Positions 1-6,921 of a stretch of DNA of 9,588 nucleotides are shown piece by piece (position 1 is the stretch's first letter; the number at the start of each line of letters is the position of its first letter). The position numbers and the translations under genes were made by a program. A model generated the notes under the pieces. That model searched no databases and was not told where the DNA came from. It saw only the letters and a program-made list of their open reading frames with translations. Source of the stretch: an uncultured Erysipelotrichaceae bacterium (lineage in GTDB: Bacteria; Bacillota_I; Bacilli_A; RF39; UBA660); assembly GCA_902783215.1 (NCBI GenBank), contig CACZQD010000146.1, positions 1-9,588 on the forward strand. Reading direction: 5' to 3'.

Positions 1-1304
1 ATTTTATTTTTATCCTTAAAGTGATAAAATTCATTTGTTGCAACTGGATCATTTAAATAACCTTCCATCTGCCATGGAGCATTCGCATACAAAATACCTC
101 TCTTACCAGGCTCTGTTATTATACTATCAGTAGCCGGATCCAATAAAAAACCAGAAGCAAATGGAAAGAAATAACCACTTTCATTACATCTATTTTCCAT
201 CCCATATGTTGCCATTATACCAGAACCAAATTCAGTACTTCCAGTCCCTATAATGATTGAATTACTTCCACAAGCATGTAATTTATTATTTACATCCAAC
301 GTTGGTATATATGGAGTAGGTTCTCCTCCACAAGCAGGTGTGTTTAATAACAATTTACCAGGTTCAATAGGTTCTCTGGTAATTGAATAGTATAATCCAA
401 AAGGTAATACAACATCATCAATTTTCTCATTTATTAAAATATTTTTTAGTGCTTTAGGCTCAAATGCATTAGGATTATATATTATATTTGCCCCAGAAGA
501 TCTTCTCAACAATAAAGCATAAAATTGACTTGTAATATGCGATATTGGAATCACAAGTAATGATCTTGAATTTTGTTTTAAATTATATTCTTTATATATT
601 TTTCTATCGTGAGATCGCAACAATGATGCAATTGCTCTATGTGTATGAACGGAACATTTTGGAGCTCCTGTAGTTCCTCCAGTATTTGAATATGTTGCAA
701 CTTTGTTCATTATATTTACGTCTTTTATAATTAAATCACTCATTGATTCAACCTTTTTCTTCATATAACCTGGATAAACTATTTCAACATTTTTTGGCAA
801 ATTCAACTGTTTTATTATAGTCAAATAATTCTTATTATTTACTTCAAATTCTTTTTCTGCAGGCATAAAATCACCAACAGTAGTAAATATTATTCTATTT
901 AAGCTATTATCTTTATCTAATTGTTCAAATGTATGATTATCAATCATTTCTGGTAAAAATTCTATACTAATTATCAATGTTTTAATATTTCGTTCTACAG
1001 TTTGCCTTTTTATGTCAGCATTTAAAAATGATTTACTAACAGTACTTGCAATTGCACCATTTTCTAACAAAGAAGCAAATATAAATTCGTATTCAGGACT
1101 ATTTAACATACATATTGCAACAGCTTCTCCATCTTTTAATCCAATAGAATTAAAATAATTTCTATATTTGGCCACATAACTCCAATAATCCCTTCTAGTA
1201 ATTTTGTTACCATAATACTCTAACGCAATACTGTTTTGATCATTTTGACTATCTAGATGTCGTATATAATCAATAACCGAATTATACTTTTCTATCTCTT
1301 TCAT
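1..1304 (-). CDS. AMP-forming acyl/aryl-CoA ligase-like adenylating enzyme (ANL superfamily), partial at the C-terminus
   Basis: The reading frame runs from the ATG at 1304 off the left edge without a stop, giving 434 residues. The ATP-binding P-loop (A3 motif) reads SNTGGTTGAPK at residues 206-216, followed by an HTHRA stretch. An A5-like GTGSTEFG lies at 353-360, and YLNDPVAT near 416-423 matches the region just before the TGD (A7) motif. The last ~100 residues, with the hinge and catalytic lysine, lie outside the window. Family members activate a carboxylate with ATP to an acyl-AMP and pass it to CoA, a carrier protein or an amine; the substrate cannot be read here. The start is supported by a G-rich ribosome binding site (GGGGGA) a few bases upstream and by its own promoter, so it appears to be a separate transcription unit. 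No carrier protein is visible nearby. The ANL assignment is firm; specificity is unknown. Confidence 0.9.
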   Translation of the reverse strand, partial: MKEIEKYNSVIDYIRHLDSQNDQNSIALEYYGNKITRRDYWSYVAKYRNYFNSIGLKDGEAVAICMLNSPEYEFIFASLLENGAIASTVSKSFLNADIKRQTVERNIKTLIISIEFLPEMIDNHTFEQLDKDNSLNRIIFTTVGDFMPAEKEFEVNNKNYLTIIKQLNLPKNVEIVYPGYMKKKVESMSDLIIKDVNIMNKVATYSNTGGTTGAPKCSVHTHRAIASLLRSHDRKIYKEYNLKQNSRSLLVIPISHITSQFYALLLRRSSGANIIYNPNAFEPKALKNILINEKIDDVVLPFGLYYSITREPIEPGKLLLNTPACGGEPTPYIPTLDVNNKLHACGSNSIIIGTGSTEFGSGIMATYGMENRCNESGYFFPFASGFLLDPATDSIITEPGKRGILYANAPWQMEGYLNDPVATNEFYHFKDKNK

Positions 1305-1336
1305 AACATCCCCCAAACTATTTAATGTACATCTTA

Positions 1337-1366
1337 ATTGTAGCACATTCCTTCATTAGATTTCAA
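1337..1366 (-). promoter_or_regulatory. Sigma-A-type promoter for the adenylating-enzyme gene
   Basis: On the minus strand a TTGAAA -35 box (1361-1366) is followed after 18 bp by TACAAT (1337-1342). The -10 is preceded by TGC, giving an extended -10 (TGCTACAAT). The predicted start of transcription is about 25 nt before the ATG at 1304. It lies downstream of the hairpin at 1388-1420, which suggests the adenylating enzyme is transcribed independently of the operon. Confidence 0.7.
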
Positions 1367-1387
1367 CTTATTTTTAAAAGTTTACAA

Positions 1388-1420
1388 AAAGTATACACTT
1401 TTGTATAAAGTGTATACTTT
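1388..1420 (-). terminator. AT-rich inverted repeat, probable intrinsic terminator of the operon
   Basis: Two perfect 13-base arms (AAAGTATACACTT at 1388-1400 and its reverse complement at 1408-1420) enclose a 7-base loop. On the minus strand the second arm runs into TTTTTG, a short U tract. It sits directly after the last Nudix gene, whose TAA stop overlaps the first-transcribed arm, and before the next promoter, which fits an operon terminator. The stem has few GC pairs and the U tract is short, so it may be leaky or may instead be an operator for a dyad-binding repressor. Confidence 0.55.
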
Positions 1421-1922
1421 ATTTATTTTTATTTAAATAATCTAATACTAAGTTAAATGAAATGACGTTAGATTTTCTAAATTTATCAAGTTCAATTAAA
1501 TTTTTTATTTCATCTATAGTTAACCATTTTACTTCTTCAACTTCTTCTTTTTGTAATATAAAATCATCTAAATTGTAATCTTTTTTTAAATAATATACAT
1601 CAATAAAAACTTGTTTAAATAAAATAGTATCTATTAATTTGTAATCTTCATTACTAATATCTACTCCTAATTCTTCTTTTACTTCTCTTGTTATAGTTTG
1701 ATCACTAGTTTATCCTGCTTGAACAAATCCACCAGTAGTAGCTATTTCATTGCCTTTTTCTTTAGAAGTATATTGGATTAAAAATTTACCATCACTACTT
1801 TGAATAAATATTTGAACAACATTTAGATATCTATCTTTAGGCATTGATGTTTTTAATTTCTTTCTTTCAATAATTTCACCTGTTAACTTTTTATTCTTAT
1901 CATACAAATCTAAATACTCCAT
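1419..1922 (-). pseudogene. Nudix hydrolase broken by an in-frame TAA at the Nudix-box glutamate
   Basis: The frame starts at the ATG at 1922 with a strong AAGGAG site and encodes 70 residues, beginning MEYLDLYDKNKKLTGE, typical of Idi/YfcD-like Nudix proteins. It then meets TAA at 1710-1712. The same frame continues for 96 codons to a TAA at 1419-1421 and carries the rest of a Nudix domain, including REVKEELGV. Aligned to the consensus G-x5-E-x7-REUxEExGU, the TAA occupies exactly the first glutamate (GGFVQAG, stop, then TSDQTIT and REVKEELGV). One G-to-T change from GAA would explain it. Total length without the stop (~167 residues) is normal for the family. The 70-residue product lacks the metal-binding EE pair and should be inactive, and I see no ATG or GTG restart in frame soon after the stop. 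It is the last gene of the operon, 3 nt after the preceding Nudix gene. A sequencing error is the main alternative. Confidence 0.85.
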
Positions 1923-1925
1923 TAT

Positions 1926-2411
1926 TTATATCTCCTTATTAATATGATGTTTTAATTCTTTATTTAAATATATATCTTTAATAATTACTGGCTTAATATT
2001 AAGATTTTTTATTTCTTTAAAGCCTTTCCAATAATTATAATTATTATCTTTATCTAATGTTTTTAATCCATCTTCAATGGTTATATTATCTGGTAATTCA
2101 AAACGATAGATAAAGAGTAATTCATGATACTTCATATTATTATAGATAAAGAAGTTTTCAACAACATCTATTAATAAAGCATCATCAACAGATATCTTTA
2201 TTCCTAGTTCTTCTTTTATTTCTCTTACCATAGCTTCTTTTGAATCTTCAAACAAATTAACTCTACCACCTGGTAAAGCATAAAAATCTTCATTGGAACT
2301 TGTTTGTAAAAATACTTTATTATTTTGAATTATTAAAGCTGCTACTCGATAATTAAATTTGGTTTCATTATTTATATTAAACACAATATCTTGTTCCACA
2401 CTATCTCTCAC
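1926..2411 (-). CDS. Nudix hydrolase (intact Nudix box)
   Basis: This 161-residue protein has the complete Nudix box: G49-x5-E55-x7-R63-E64-I-K-E67-E68-L-G70-I, preceded by FYALPGGR. Such enzymes hydrolyse a nucleoside diphosphate linked to another group (NDP-sugars, NTPs, dinucleotides and similar) using Mg2+ or Mn2+ bound by the EE pair. The C-terminal half is ordinary Nudix-fold sequence with no extra domain, so the substrate is not evident. The start appears to be GTG at 2411, 4 nt after the stop of the dehydrogenase gene. The upstream ribosome binding site is weak (AAGAAA), so translational coupling is likely; a second GTG four codons in (2399) is a possible alternative start. Its last codons contain the AAGGAG site of the following Nudix gene. 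Confidence 0.88.
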   Translation of the reverse strand: MRDSVEQDIVFNINNETKFNYRVAALIIQNNKVFLQTSSNEDFYALPGGRVNLFEDSKEAMVREIKEELGIKISVDDALLIDVVENFFIYNNMKYHELLFIYRFELPDNITIEDGLKTLDKDNNYNYWKGFKEIKNLNIKPVIIKDIYLNKELKHHINKEI

Positions 2412-2415
2412 TTTC

Positions 2416-3696
2416 TTATAAATTCCAATATATTATATCTGAATCAATTAAGGTATCTTTATATAATGATTTAAGATCAATAAATATTTTATAATCAGAA
2501 TTAGGATTAAACTTATCTTCTATTTGTTTTTTGCTCCAATTGCTGTAGTTCTTATGATCTACAGCTAGTATAATTATATCATTATTATCTATATTTTCTT
2601 TAGTAATGTATTCTTGATTAGATAATACATTATAATCACATATTATTGTATCGTAATTATTTTCTATTAAAAGTTCATATAAATTAGCTACTAAAGTATT
2701 TCTAGTATCTTTGATATTAGCTTTATATGTGTATCCATAAATAGCTACTTTTATAATTCTATTATTTGAATTACTTTTTACCTCTTTAACTAAACGATTA
2801 ATCTCTCTAACTATATAATCTGGCATAGATATATTTACTTCTCTAGCCTTTTTTAATACTTCTAATTCCTCATTAAATTGATTGGCTAAATTCATTAAAT
2901 AATATGAATTAACACCAACACAATCACCACCAACTAATCCAGGATAATACTTCATAAAATTCCATTTAGTTCCAGCTGCACTGATTACATCGTAAATATC
3001 TATATTTAATTTATGACATAATTTATCAACTTCATTCATAAAAGCAATATTAATATCACGTTGACAATTTTCCATTAATTTAGATAATTCAGCTATTTTA
3101 ATATCATTCACACGGTAGAGTTTAATACCATCAATTTGTGAATACACATATTCCATTATATCTAAAACTTGTTCATTAGATGATGCAATTAATTTAGTCA
3201 TATTATTTAACGTATTTTTATTATCTCCTGGATTAATTCTTTCTGGTGAATAACCCACAAAAAAATCAATATTATTTTGTTTATGAGATAATTCTTCTAT
3301 TAACGGAATACATATCTTTTCTGTACAAGTTGGCATATATGAAGATTCAAAAATTATTGAAATACCATTTTTCATATTAGTAGCAATAATTTTACAAGCA
3401 GACTTAATATACTCTAAGTTTGGTTCCTTATATTCATTTATTGGTGTTGGAACACAGACAATAATTATATCTGCTTTTGATAATTCTTTTTCATCAAATG
3501 TAAAATAAATTGAATTATTAATATTATTGGCATCTAAATCTAGTATTTTTTCTTTATTGATATCAAAACCAATAACTTTTAAATTATGTGATAATTGTTT
3601 AATGAGGGGTAATCCAACATACCCAACTCCCATAACTGCTACAATAATTTCTTCTCCACTTGTAATTTTATCAAATACATTGACTTCTTTTGTCAT
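2416..3696 (-). CDS. Nucleotide-sugar 6-dehydrogenase (UDP-glucose/UDP-HexNAc/GDP-mannose dehydrogenase family)
   Basis: Family enzymes oxidise the C6 alcohol of an NDP-sugar to a carboxylate using two NAD+. From the start at 3696 (426 residues) the Rossmann motif GVGYVG is at 23-28 with the NAD-ribose-binding Asp45 in IGFD. CVPTP is at 81-85, MPTCTE follows near 121, and SPERINPG is at 150-157. The substrate-domain helix ELSKLMEN contains Lys206 and Asn210, the presumed catalytic cysteine is Cys259 in PGLVGGDC, and GYTYK at 321-325 is followed by DTRN. The PGLVGG context resembles TviB/WbpO-type UDP-HexNAc dehydrogenases. The usual GGHC is GGDC here (Asp258), and the following VDPYYL is VNSYYL, so specificity may differ. 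A longer start at ATG 3732 would overlap the upstream Nudix gene by 26 nt. I prefer 3696 because homologues have only about 20 residues before the Rossmann glycines and a GGAG lies upstream, although its 13-nt spacing is long. Confidence 0.9.
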   Translation of the reverse strand: MTKEVNVFDKITSGEEIIVAVMGVGYVGLPLIKQLSHNLKVIGFDINKEKILDLDANNINNSIYFTFDEKELSKADIIIVCVPTPINEYKEPNLEYIKSACKIIATNMKNGISIIFESSYMPTCTEKICIPLIEELSHKQNNIDFFVGYSPERINPGDNKNTLNNMTKLIASSNEQVLDIMEYVYSQIDGIKLYRVNDIKIAELSKLMENCQRDINIAFMNEVDKLCHKLNIDIYDVISAAGTKWNFMKYYPGLVGGDCVGVNSYYLMNLANQFNEELEVLKKAREVNISMPDYIVREINRLVKEVKSNSNNRIIKVAIYGYTYKANIKDTRNTLVANLYELLIENNYDTIICDYNVLSNQEYITKENIDNNDIIILAVDHKNYSNWSKKQIEDKFNPNSDYKIFIDLKSLYKDTLIDSDIIYWNL

Positions 3697-3706
3697 TTTA
3701 TAATCA

Positions 3707-4150
3707 TTACTCCATTCTCTTAATACGTTCATTTAATTCCCATAAGGCATTACGATTACTATCCCATTTAAATAATTTAAAAGCTTCTTCATAATCTACC
3801 CATTTATATTCTTGATGCTCATCTGAAATAATTAATTCAACATCATCCACACATACTCCAAAACAATATTCAATAGCATTATAGACATCTTTTCCCCATA
3901 AAAAATTTCCTTGAATAAAATTAACTGGAATTGTCGATTTAGAATCTAATAATATGTATTCCCTATCTAGTGGTATAGAGGCTTCCTCATTAGCTTCTCT
4001 TCTACCGGCTTCAAGATATGTTTCTCCTTCCTCTACCCCTCCAGCTATTCCTTGCCAAACATCCAAATCTTCTCTACGAAAGATAGCATACTTTATTTTT
4101 TTATTTTCATGCTTATATGGAAGTACTAGCACCTGTATTGATTGTCTCAT
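3707..4150 (-). CDS. Nudix hydrolase, dATP/dihydroneopterin-triphosphate pyrophosphohydrolase-like
   Basis: This 147-residue Nudix protein has its box at G37-x5-E43-x7-R51-E52-A-N-E55-E56-A-S58-I. The catalytic REANEE core is intact, while the late glycine of the consensus is Ser58. The lead-in FRREDLDVWQGIAGGVEEGE resembles NudB-type enzymes (compare the pattern RR-x4-5-WQ-x-GG), and W32/Q33 are at the usual place. A nucleoside triphosphate or related pyrophosphate substrate is therefore plausible but unproven. A strong AGGAGGA ribosome binding site, which also encodes the two C-terminal glycines of the preceding kinase, lies 5-6 nt before the ATG at 4150. The gap to the upstream gene is only 2 nt, which indicates co-transcription. 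Confidence 0.88.
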   Translation of the reverse strand: MRQSIQVLVLPYKHENKKIKYAIFRREDLDVWQGIAGGVEEGETYLEAGRREANEEASIPLDREYILLDSKSTIPVNFIQGNFLWGKDVYNAIEYCFGVCVDDVELIISDEHQEYKWVDYEEAFKLFKWDSNRNALWELNERIKRME

Positions 4151-4152
4151 AT

Positions 4153-5076
4153 TTATCCTCCTAAAATGTTAATAATTTCCTTTTTATTTTCATATAAAAA
4201 TTTCAATATATAATAACGTTTCTTAGCAAATTCTTTTTTCTCTTTTTTTAAATAATGATTTGGTTTTAAACTAGATAAACTATTAGCTTGAATATATAAA
4301 TATAAATTATAAGTATCAATTGGAGAATTAATACTGTTTTGTTTAAAATAACCTTTGAGAAATAATTTCATTGCATTAATAATATCTGCTGCATTTTTTC
4401 TATCATCGTAACACATCATAAACATTCCTCTCATTAACTCATATTCTTTGTAAAACAAGCAAGTTTGATCAAAATCTATTAATTTATAATTTTTATCATC
4501 AAACAAAATATTGTCGCCATAAAAATCACCATGAATGATTTGATGTGATAATTTAAGATAATTTATATCATCAATATTTATTCCTTTTAGAATATTTAAT
4601 TTATATTTAATTATCTTAAAATATTCTTGATAATTATTCTTTTTATAATAATCTAACAATTGTATTAAATAATCTTGATTGTTTTCAATTTTTAAGAATT
4701 TAGTATTAATCCTTTTTTGTATTTTCATTTCATTATGAACTTCACCTAAAAATTGTCCCAAATCTTCAATTTTAGTTTTCAAATCTCCCTGTTTATTATC
4801 AATATATTCGGTCATATAATATATTTTATCATCAACAACAGTATAATTTTTTTTATTATATGTCTGAATAATTTTAGCAGAACATTCTAACTGAGATTGT
4901 ATTTTTAAAATATCTGCTACTCTTTGTTCTGTCTGATTAGTAATCTCTTTTAAAACATATAATATATTATGATCATCAAAAATAAGCCACTTATCTGATA
5001 CAAATCCTTTATTTAGTTCCATAAATTTATATCCTTCTAAATTATATTTTTGTAATATTTCATTTAGTGCAATCAT
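4153..5076 (-). CDS. APH/choline-kinase-fold small-molecule kinase (second of two)
   Basis: This 307-residue protein has the protein-kinase-like fold of aminoglycoside, choline and homoserine (type II) kinases. Visible are a candidate ATP-binding lysine K43 in YVLKEI, the catalytic loop HGDFYGDN at residues 182-189 (base Asp184, Mg-binding Asn189) and the metal-binding IDFD at 200-203. The N-terminal opening and HGDxxxDN loop are closer to HSK2/NahK-type metabolite kinases than to classical resistance enzymes, so phosphorylation of a sugar, amino alcohol or nucleoside-like hydroxyl is a reasonable inference. The gene starts inside the stop codon of the HprK-like gene (ATGA overlap at 5073-5076), with an AAGG about 10 nt upstream, and ends 2 nt before the Nudix gene. 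It is not a recent duplicate of the other kinase (6034-6921): the catalytic-loop sequences differ clearly. Confidence 0.85.
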   Translation of the reverse strand: MIALNEILQKYNLEGYKFMELNKGFVSDKWLIFDDHNILYVLKEITNQTEQRVADILKIQSQLECSAKIIQTYNKKNYTVVDDKIYYMTEYIDNKQGDLKTKIEDLGQFLGEVHNEMKIQKRINTKFLKIENNQDYLIQLLDYYKKNNYQEYFKIIKYKLNILKGINIDDINYLKLSHQIIHGDFYGDNILFDDKNYKLIDFDQTCLFYKEYELMRGMFMMCYDDRKNAADIINAMKLFLKGYFKQNSINSPIDTYNLYLYIQANSLSSLKPNHYLKKEKKEFAKKRYYILKFLYENKKEIINILGG

Positions 5077-6041
5077 TTTCTTAAAACCTTCATTATTTTA
5101 TCACTATTATTTTTTTGATTATTTTGATATATATTATATATTTTAACAGAATTATTAGGTAAGATATCATCTAATGAAACTTTATTAACAGATAGTATAT
5201 CATTTAAGACTTTACGATTTGGATAAACTCCATCGATTGCATTAGATAACAATGATGATCTAATTTGATTATAATCTATTTCCTCATAATCAAATTCTAT
5301 ATTATGATTATAGACTAAATTACAAATAGCTTTTAACTGAGCAAAGGGAGCAATATGAACATGCATATTGCTAATCAAATCCTGATAACTAATTACTAAT
5401 CGCTCACTACAATTTAATGGTAAATCTAATTCTTTATATTGATTATATAAATCTTGATCAATACAGTTTATTAATTTATTATAAAGTTCTTGATTTTGCT
5501 TCAATGTATTCGATCTAACATTAAGCCTAGTTGGATTGCCACAAGTAATAATTTTATCTTCTTGACATATCAAACCCACTCTTTCATTAGAAGAATAAGC
5601 CAATGGATAATCATTTAATAAATATAACATATTAGTTGTTTTTCCTGCTCCCTTAGAACCAGTAAAAATAATAGCCTTATCATTGTCAACCAAAGAAGAA
5701 GCATGAAGAAAAAAACATCCTTTCTTTTCTAATAAACAGTGATTTATATCAATTAGTAATCTTTTTATAAATAATGTCTCTTTAGTTAAATTATTACTAA
5801 TACCTACAATCATTTTGTTCCCATAAAAACAAGCAGAATGATTGTCTATCTGAAAAAAATTTTCATTGCTGTCTATTGAGTAATTATCTACAAAAGATAA
5901 AACTATATCATAATCTTTGGCCATACCATTAGTTTTTTGTAGCGTTAAATAGTGATCAAGATAGTATTTTAAATTATCAATTTTAATTGGAATATCAAAA
6001 TTAATTAAAATTTTATTAAACCTATTAATAATTTCATACAT
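5073..6041 (-). CDS. HPr-kinase-like P-loop protein (HprK-related kinase)
   Basis: This 322-residue protein carries FLHASSLV (His113) followed by the Walker A loop GSKGAGKTT at residues 128-136, the hallmark order of HprK-like kinases (HAS...GxxGxGKT/S). After about 15 residues comes SSNERV at 150-155, where relatives usually have a DD pair (as in SDDRV or ADD). GNPTRLNVR (168-176) follows, at the position of the base/phosphate-binding loop. True HPr kinase/phosphorylase has an N-terminal Hpr_kinase_N domain and the LGIGVR-type signature, neither of which I see. This therefore belongs to the broader HprK-like group found in modification and natural-product clusters, which phosphorylate peptides or small molecules. 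It overlaps both neighbours (8 nt with the upstream kinase, 4 nt with the downstream kinase), so stoichiometric expression is likely. The start has an AGGAGT site 8 nt upstream. The substrate is unknown; HPr itself is unlikely on present evidence. Confidence 0.8.
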   Translation of the reverse strand: MYEIINRFNKILINFDIPIKIDNLKYYLDHYLTLQKTNGMAKDYDIVLSFVDNYSIDSNENFFQIDNHSACFYGNKMIVGISNNLTKETLFIKRLLIDINHCLLEKKGCFFLHASSLVDNDKAIIFTGSKGAGKTTNMLYLLNDYPLAYSSNERVGLICQEDKIITCGNPTRLNVRSNTLKQNQELYNKLINCIDQDLYNQYKELDLPLNCSERLVISYQDLISNMHVHIAPFAQLKAICNLVYNHNIEFDYEEIDYNQIRSSLLSNAIDGVYPNRKVLNDILSVNKVSLDDILPNNSVKIYNIYQNNQKNNSDKIMKVLRK

Positions 6042-6921
6042 TTTTAATCACTCCTAAATCTAAATGCTTATTTTCTTTTATTAAATTTTTGGTTTTATCT
6101 TCAGATAAATTAACTCGCTTCGCTTCTTCCAACAAGTATATTAGTAAATATAATTTTAATCTTTCATTCACATTGCAATTTTGAATTAATTGTGGATAAT
6201 ATTTTAATAAACTAGGCATTATCATTTGATAAGACTGCTTTTGTTGTTTCGTCATACTGTATTTAGGGTAAATCAATGTTTCAGGATACTTCCACTGTTT
6301 ATAAAATCTAACTAATTGATAATCCAAAGGTGCCATAGTTAAGTGTTCAAAATCATATGCTAATAACTTTTGATTATCTAACATAAAATTATAAAAGTGC
6401 AAATCATCATGAATTAAATAACATAATTCATTATCCTGAATATTCTTTCTATAACTAGCATATGTTTCTTGGATAGATTCTAGAAAAACATCAGAATAAT
6501 CTAATTTTGATAAAGCATTATTAAATTTTAGATCAATAAAAGATTTAAAATTTTTATTTTGAGTTTTAATATGATTAATATCTTTTAAAATAGTAGCTAG
6601 TTGTTCAATAATAAAGTCTCGACCTTTTAACGAACTATTATCCCACAAATCAAACAATAACTGACCTTCTAAGCGGGAAATAATAATATATTTATAATCT
6701 TGTTCTTCCCCATAAAAATACAATTTAGACAAATAATCTTTCATATATAGATTTTGATATACTACTAATTCATTATAGTAATATGAGTATTTTCTAGGAT
6801 AGTATATTTTTATAATAAAATGATCACTTTTAAAAATTCTATTTTCAGAATCCATTGGTTTAGCACTTATAAAACTTTCAGACAGATTATGTTTTTGAAC
6901 TATTTGATCTAGAGTATTCAT
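6034..6921 (-). CDS. APH/choline-kinase-fold small-molecule kinase (first of two)
   Basis: This 295-residue protein has the kinase signature HDDLHFYN at residues 171-178 (catalytic Asp173, Asn178) and the metal-binding YDFEH at 189-193. A candidate ATP lysine is K38 in FIIKIY, and Glu51 on the next helix could pair with it. The loop starts HDD rather than the usual HGD; Asp173 remains, so activity is plausible. Relatives phosphorylate choline, ethanolamine, sugars, aminoglycosides or thiamine-like alcohols, and the sequence does not say which. The ATG at 6921 overlaps the stop of the PHP gene by one base (TAATG), and a GAAGGT site lies about 9 nt upstream. The 3' end overlaps the HprK-like gene by 8 nt. 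Nothing ties it to antibiotic resistance, and the operon setting argues for a biosynthetic or salvage role. Confidence 0.83.
   Translation of the reverse strand: MNTLDQIVQKHNLSESFISAKPMDSENRIFKSDHFIIKIYYPRKYSYYYNELVVYQNLYMKDYLSKLYFYGEEQDYKYIIISRLEGQLLFDLWDNSSLKGRDFIIEQLATILKDINHIKTQNKNFKSFIDLKFNNALSKLDYSDVFLESIQETYASYRKNIQDNELCYLIHDDLHFYNFMLDNQKLLAYDFEHLTMAPLDYQLVRFYKQWKYPETLIYPKYSMTKQQKQSYQMIMPSLLKYYPQLIQNCNVNERLKLYLLIYLLEEAKRVNLSEDKTKNLIKENKHLDLGVIKNV

Noticed and set aside
1710..1712. TAA reassigned to glutamate, or programmed read-through
   Set aside because: Other genes in the window end with TAA at their expected family lengths, so TAA is a normal stop here, and no read-through signal was recognised after it. 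A nonsense mutation or sequencing error is simpler.
3954..4172. Plus-strand open frame of 72 codons opposite the Nudix gene at 3707-4150
   Set aside because: It is antisense to a protein with a clear Nudix box, has no recognisable domain or convincing ribosome binding site, and its composition (serine- and cysteine-rich) is typical of a shadow frame.
5073..6041. Genuine HPr kinase/phosphorylase (hprK)
   Set aside because: The expected N-terminal domain and signature region are not seen, the acidic motif differs, and the usual hprK-lgt neighbourhood is absent.
4153..6921. Aminoglycoside resistance genes
   Set aside because: The two APH-fold proteins share only the general kinase motifs; their loops and operon context fit metabolite kinases, and nothing indicates an antibiotic substrate.
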